From NCBI GenBank assembly GCA_022717655.1, contig JAIIAN010000172.1, forward strand, positions 1 through 6,265: a DNA stretch of 6,265 bases. Reading direction: 5' to 3'. The stretch comes from Bacillota bacterium (lineage in GTDB: Bacteria > Bacillota > Clostridia > Lachnospirales > Lachnospiraceae). This document shows, piece by piece, positions 5,614-6,265 of the stretch. Every line of letters starts with the position of its first letter. The first letter of the stretch is position 1. Under the pieces are notes generated by a model. That model searched no databases. It saw only the letters and a program-made list of their open reading frames with translations, and was not told where the DNA came from. Both the position numbers and the translations under genes were made by a program.

Positions 5614-6219
5614 ATGGGTGTAATTGTATTTTTAGGTGACAGTATTACAGATGCGGGGAGAACCACCTCTTGCCCGCCGCTTGGGAATGGGTATGTAAAG
5701 GGATTTGCAGACTCCGTCAGTCAGGATTGGAATGTTTTAAATCAAGGAGTTGATGGTTACATTACGGAACGAATTGCAGAAGACCTGCATAAGGACTGTA
5801 TTGCGTTTCATCCGAATTATGTAAGTATCCTTGTAGGAATTAACGATGTAGGACTGATAGCAGAAGCCGATACAACAGAGCATGAAAAATTGTATATGTT
5901 GGAAGATAGTATTCGTGCTTATCACGAAATGTTATTTGATTTATCCCGAGAGACGCAGGCAGAAATCATCACACTGGAGCCGTTTATTTTCCCGAAAGAT
6001 GGAAAATATGAAAATTGGGTGCCTTGGCAGAAAAAGATGTCAAAGAATATTAGAAAACTGGCGCGTAATTACCACGCAAGATTTATTTCGGTTCAAGAAC
6101 CTCTTAATCGCGAGATTGAAAGATTGGGACATGATGCCATCACCACAGATTGTATTCATTTGACCGCAAAAGGTCATGAAATTCTGGCAAAAATTGTCAG
6201 AGATGGATTTGGACTTTAA
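5614..6219 (+). CDS. SGNH/GDSL hydrolase, probable Axe2-like carbohydrate acetyl esterase
   Basis: A 201-aa cytoplasmic hydrolase with all four SGNH blocks. Block I is GDSITDAGR (8-16, nucleophile Ser10). Block II is NQGVDG (43-48, oxyanion Gly45). Block III is GINDV (75-79, oxyanion Asn77). Block V is DCIH (179-182), giving Asp179 and His182 of the catalytic triad. GDSITD-x-GR followed by G-x-GYV, and a C-terminal H-x-x-x-x-GH, recall the Axe2-type acetylxylan esterases, so removal of acetyl groups from imported xylo-oligosaccharides is a reasonable guess; the substrate cannot be read from sequence. No signal peptide or membrane segment is present. AAGGAG (5601-5606) is 7 nt before the ATG. 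It has its own promoter and terminator and is transcribed away from the tad operon, so a role in pilus assembly is not indicated. Block V has His-Leu where the family often has His-Pro. Confidence 0.9.
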   Translation: MGVIVFLGDSITDAGRTTSCPPLGNGYVKGFADSVSQDWNVLNQGVDGYITERIAEDLHKDCIAFHPNYVSILVGINDVGLIAEADTTEHEKLYMLEDSIRAYHEMLFDLSRETQAEIITLEPFIFPKDGKYENWVPWQKKMSKNIRKLARNYHARFISVQEPLNREIERLGHDAITTDCIHLTAKGHEILAKIVRDGFGL

Positions 6220-6265
6220 AACAAGGGAGAGAGTATAGTTGTTAAAATACTCTCTCCCTTGTTTT
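6218..6265 (+). terminator. Intrinsic terminator of the hydrolase gene
   Basis: The 16-nt arm at 6221-6236 is exactly complementary to 6247-6262. Including AAA 6218-6220 with TTT 6263-6265, the stem is 19 bp with a 10-nt loop and no mismatch. It begins within the stop codon. The T run continues to the window end, so its full length is unseen. The matching A run on the left arm means it could also stop minus-strand transcription arriving from the right. Confidence 0.88.

Overview
The window is AT-rich, Gram-positive-type DNA. It carries most of a Tad (tight adherence, type IVc/Flp pilus) locus in the form found in Clostridia, most likely Lachnospiraceae. The indicators are a Flp1-like mini-pilin, a DUF5702-like pseudopilin gene just downstream, a CpaE/TadZ protein with an unusual P-loop, strong AGGAGG ribosome binding sites, and no secretin or other outer-membrane gene. 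The species cannot be named from this sequence.

Layout: positions 1-5345 are all coded on the minus strand, so the operon reads right to left: prepilin peptidase (tadV/cpaA-like), tadZ/cpaE-like ATPase, tadA/cpaF ATPase, tadB, tadC, flp pilin, and the N-terminal 63 codons of a DUF5702-like protein cut by the window edge. Junctions are tight: a 4-nt overlap for tadV/tadZ, 32 nt for tadA/tadB, about 11 nt for tadB/tadC, and 15 nt between flp and the last gene. The main gaps are 94 nt before tadA and 87 nt before flp. A near-consensus sigma-A promoter (TGGACA-17-TATAAT, minus strand) lies about 110 bp upstream of tadV.

Positions 5346-5613 form a divergent control region. It also holds a promoter for the single plus-strand gene at 5614-6219, an SGNH hydrolase resembling Axe2-type carbohydrate acetyl esterases. 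That gene ends in a strong 19-bp hairpin terminator. It is probably a neighbour, not a member of the pilus system.

How the genes work together (family knowledge): TadA powers assembly on the platform made by TadB and TadC. TadZ helps place the machine in the cell. TadV trims the Flp prepilin after its glycine, and the DUF5702-like protein is probably a minor pilin or tip/anchor component. The most unusual part is the TadC homologue. It has a lysine-alternating N-terminal tail of about 40 residues and an Ig-like domain of about 190 residues between its first two membrane helices, so a normally intracellular platform protein here has a large outward-facing part. I see no wholly new system. The novelty lies in variations on a Tad machine.
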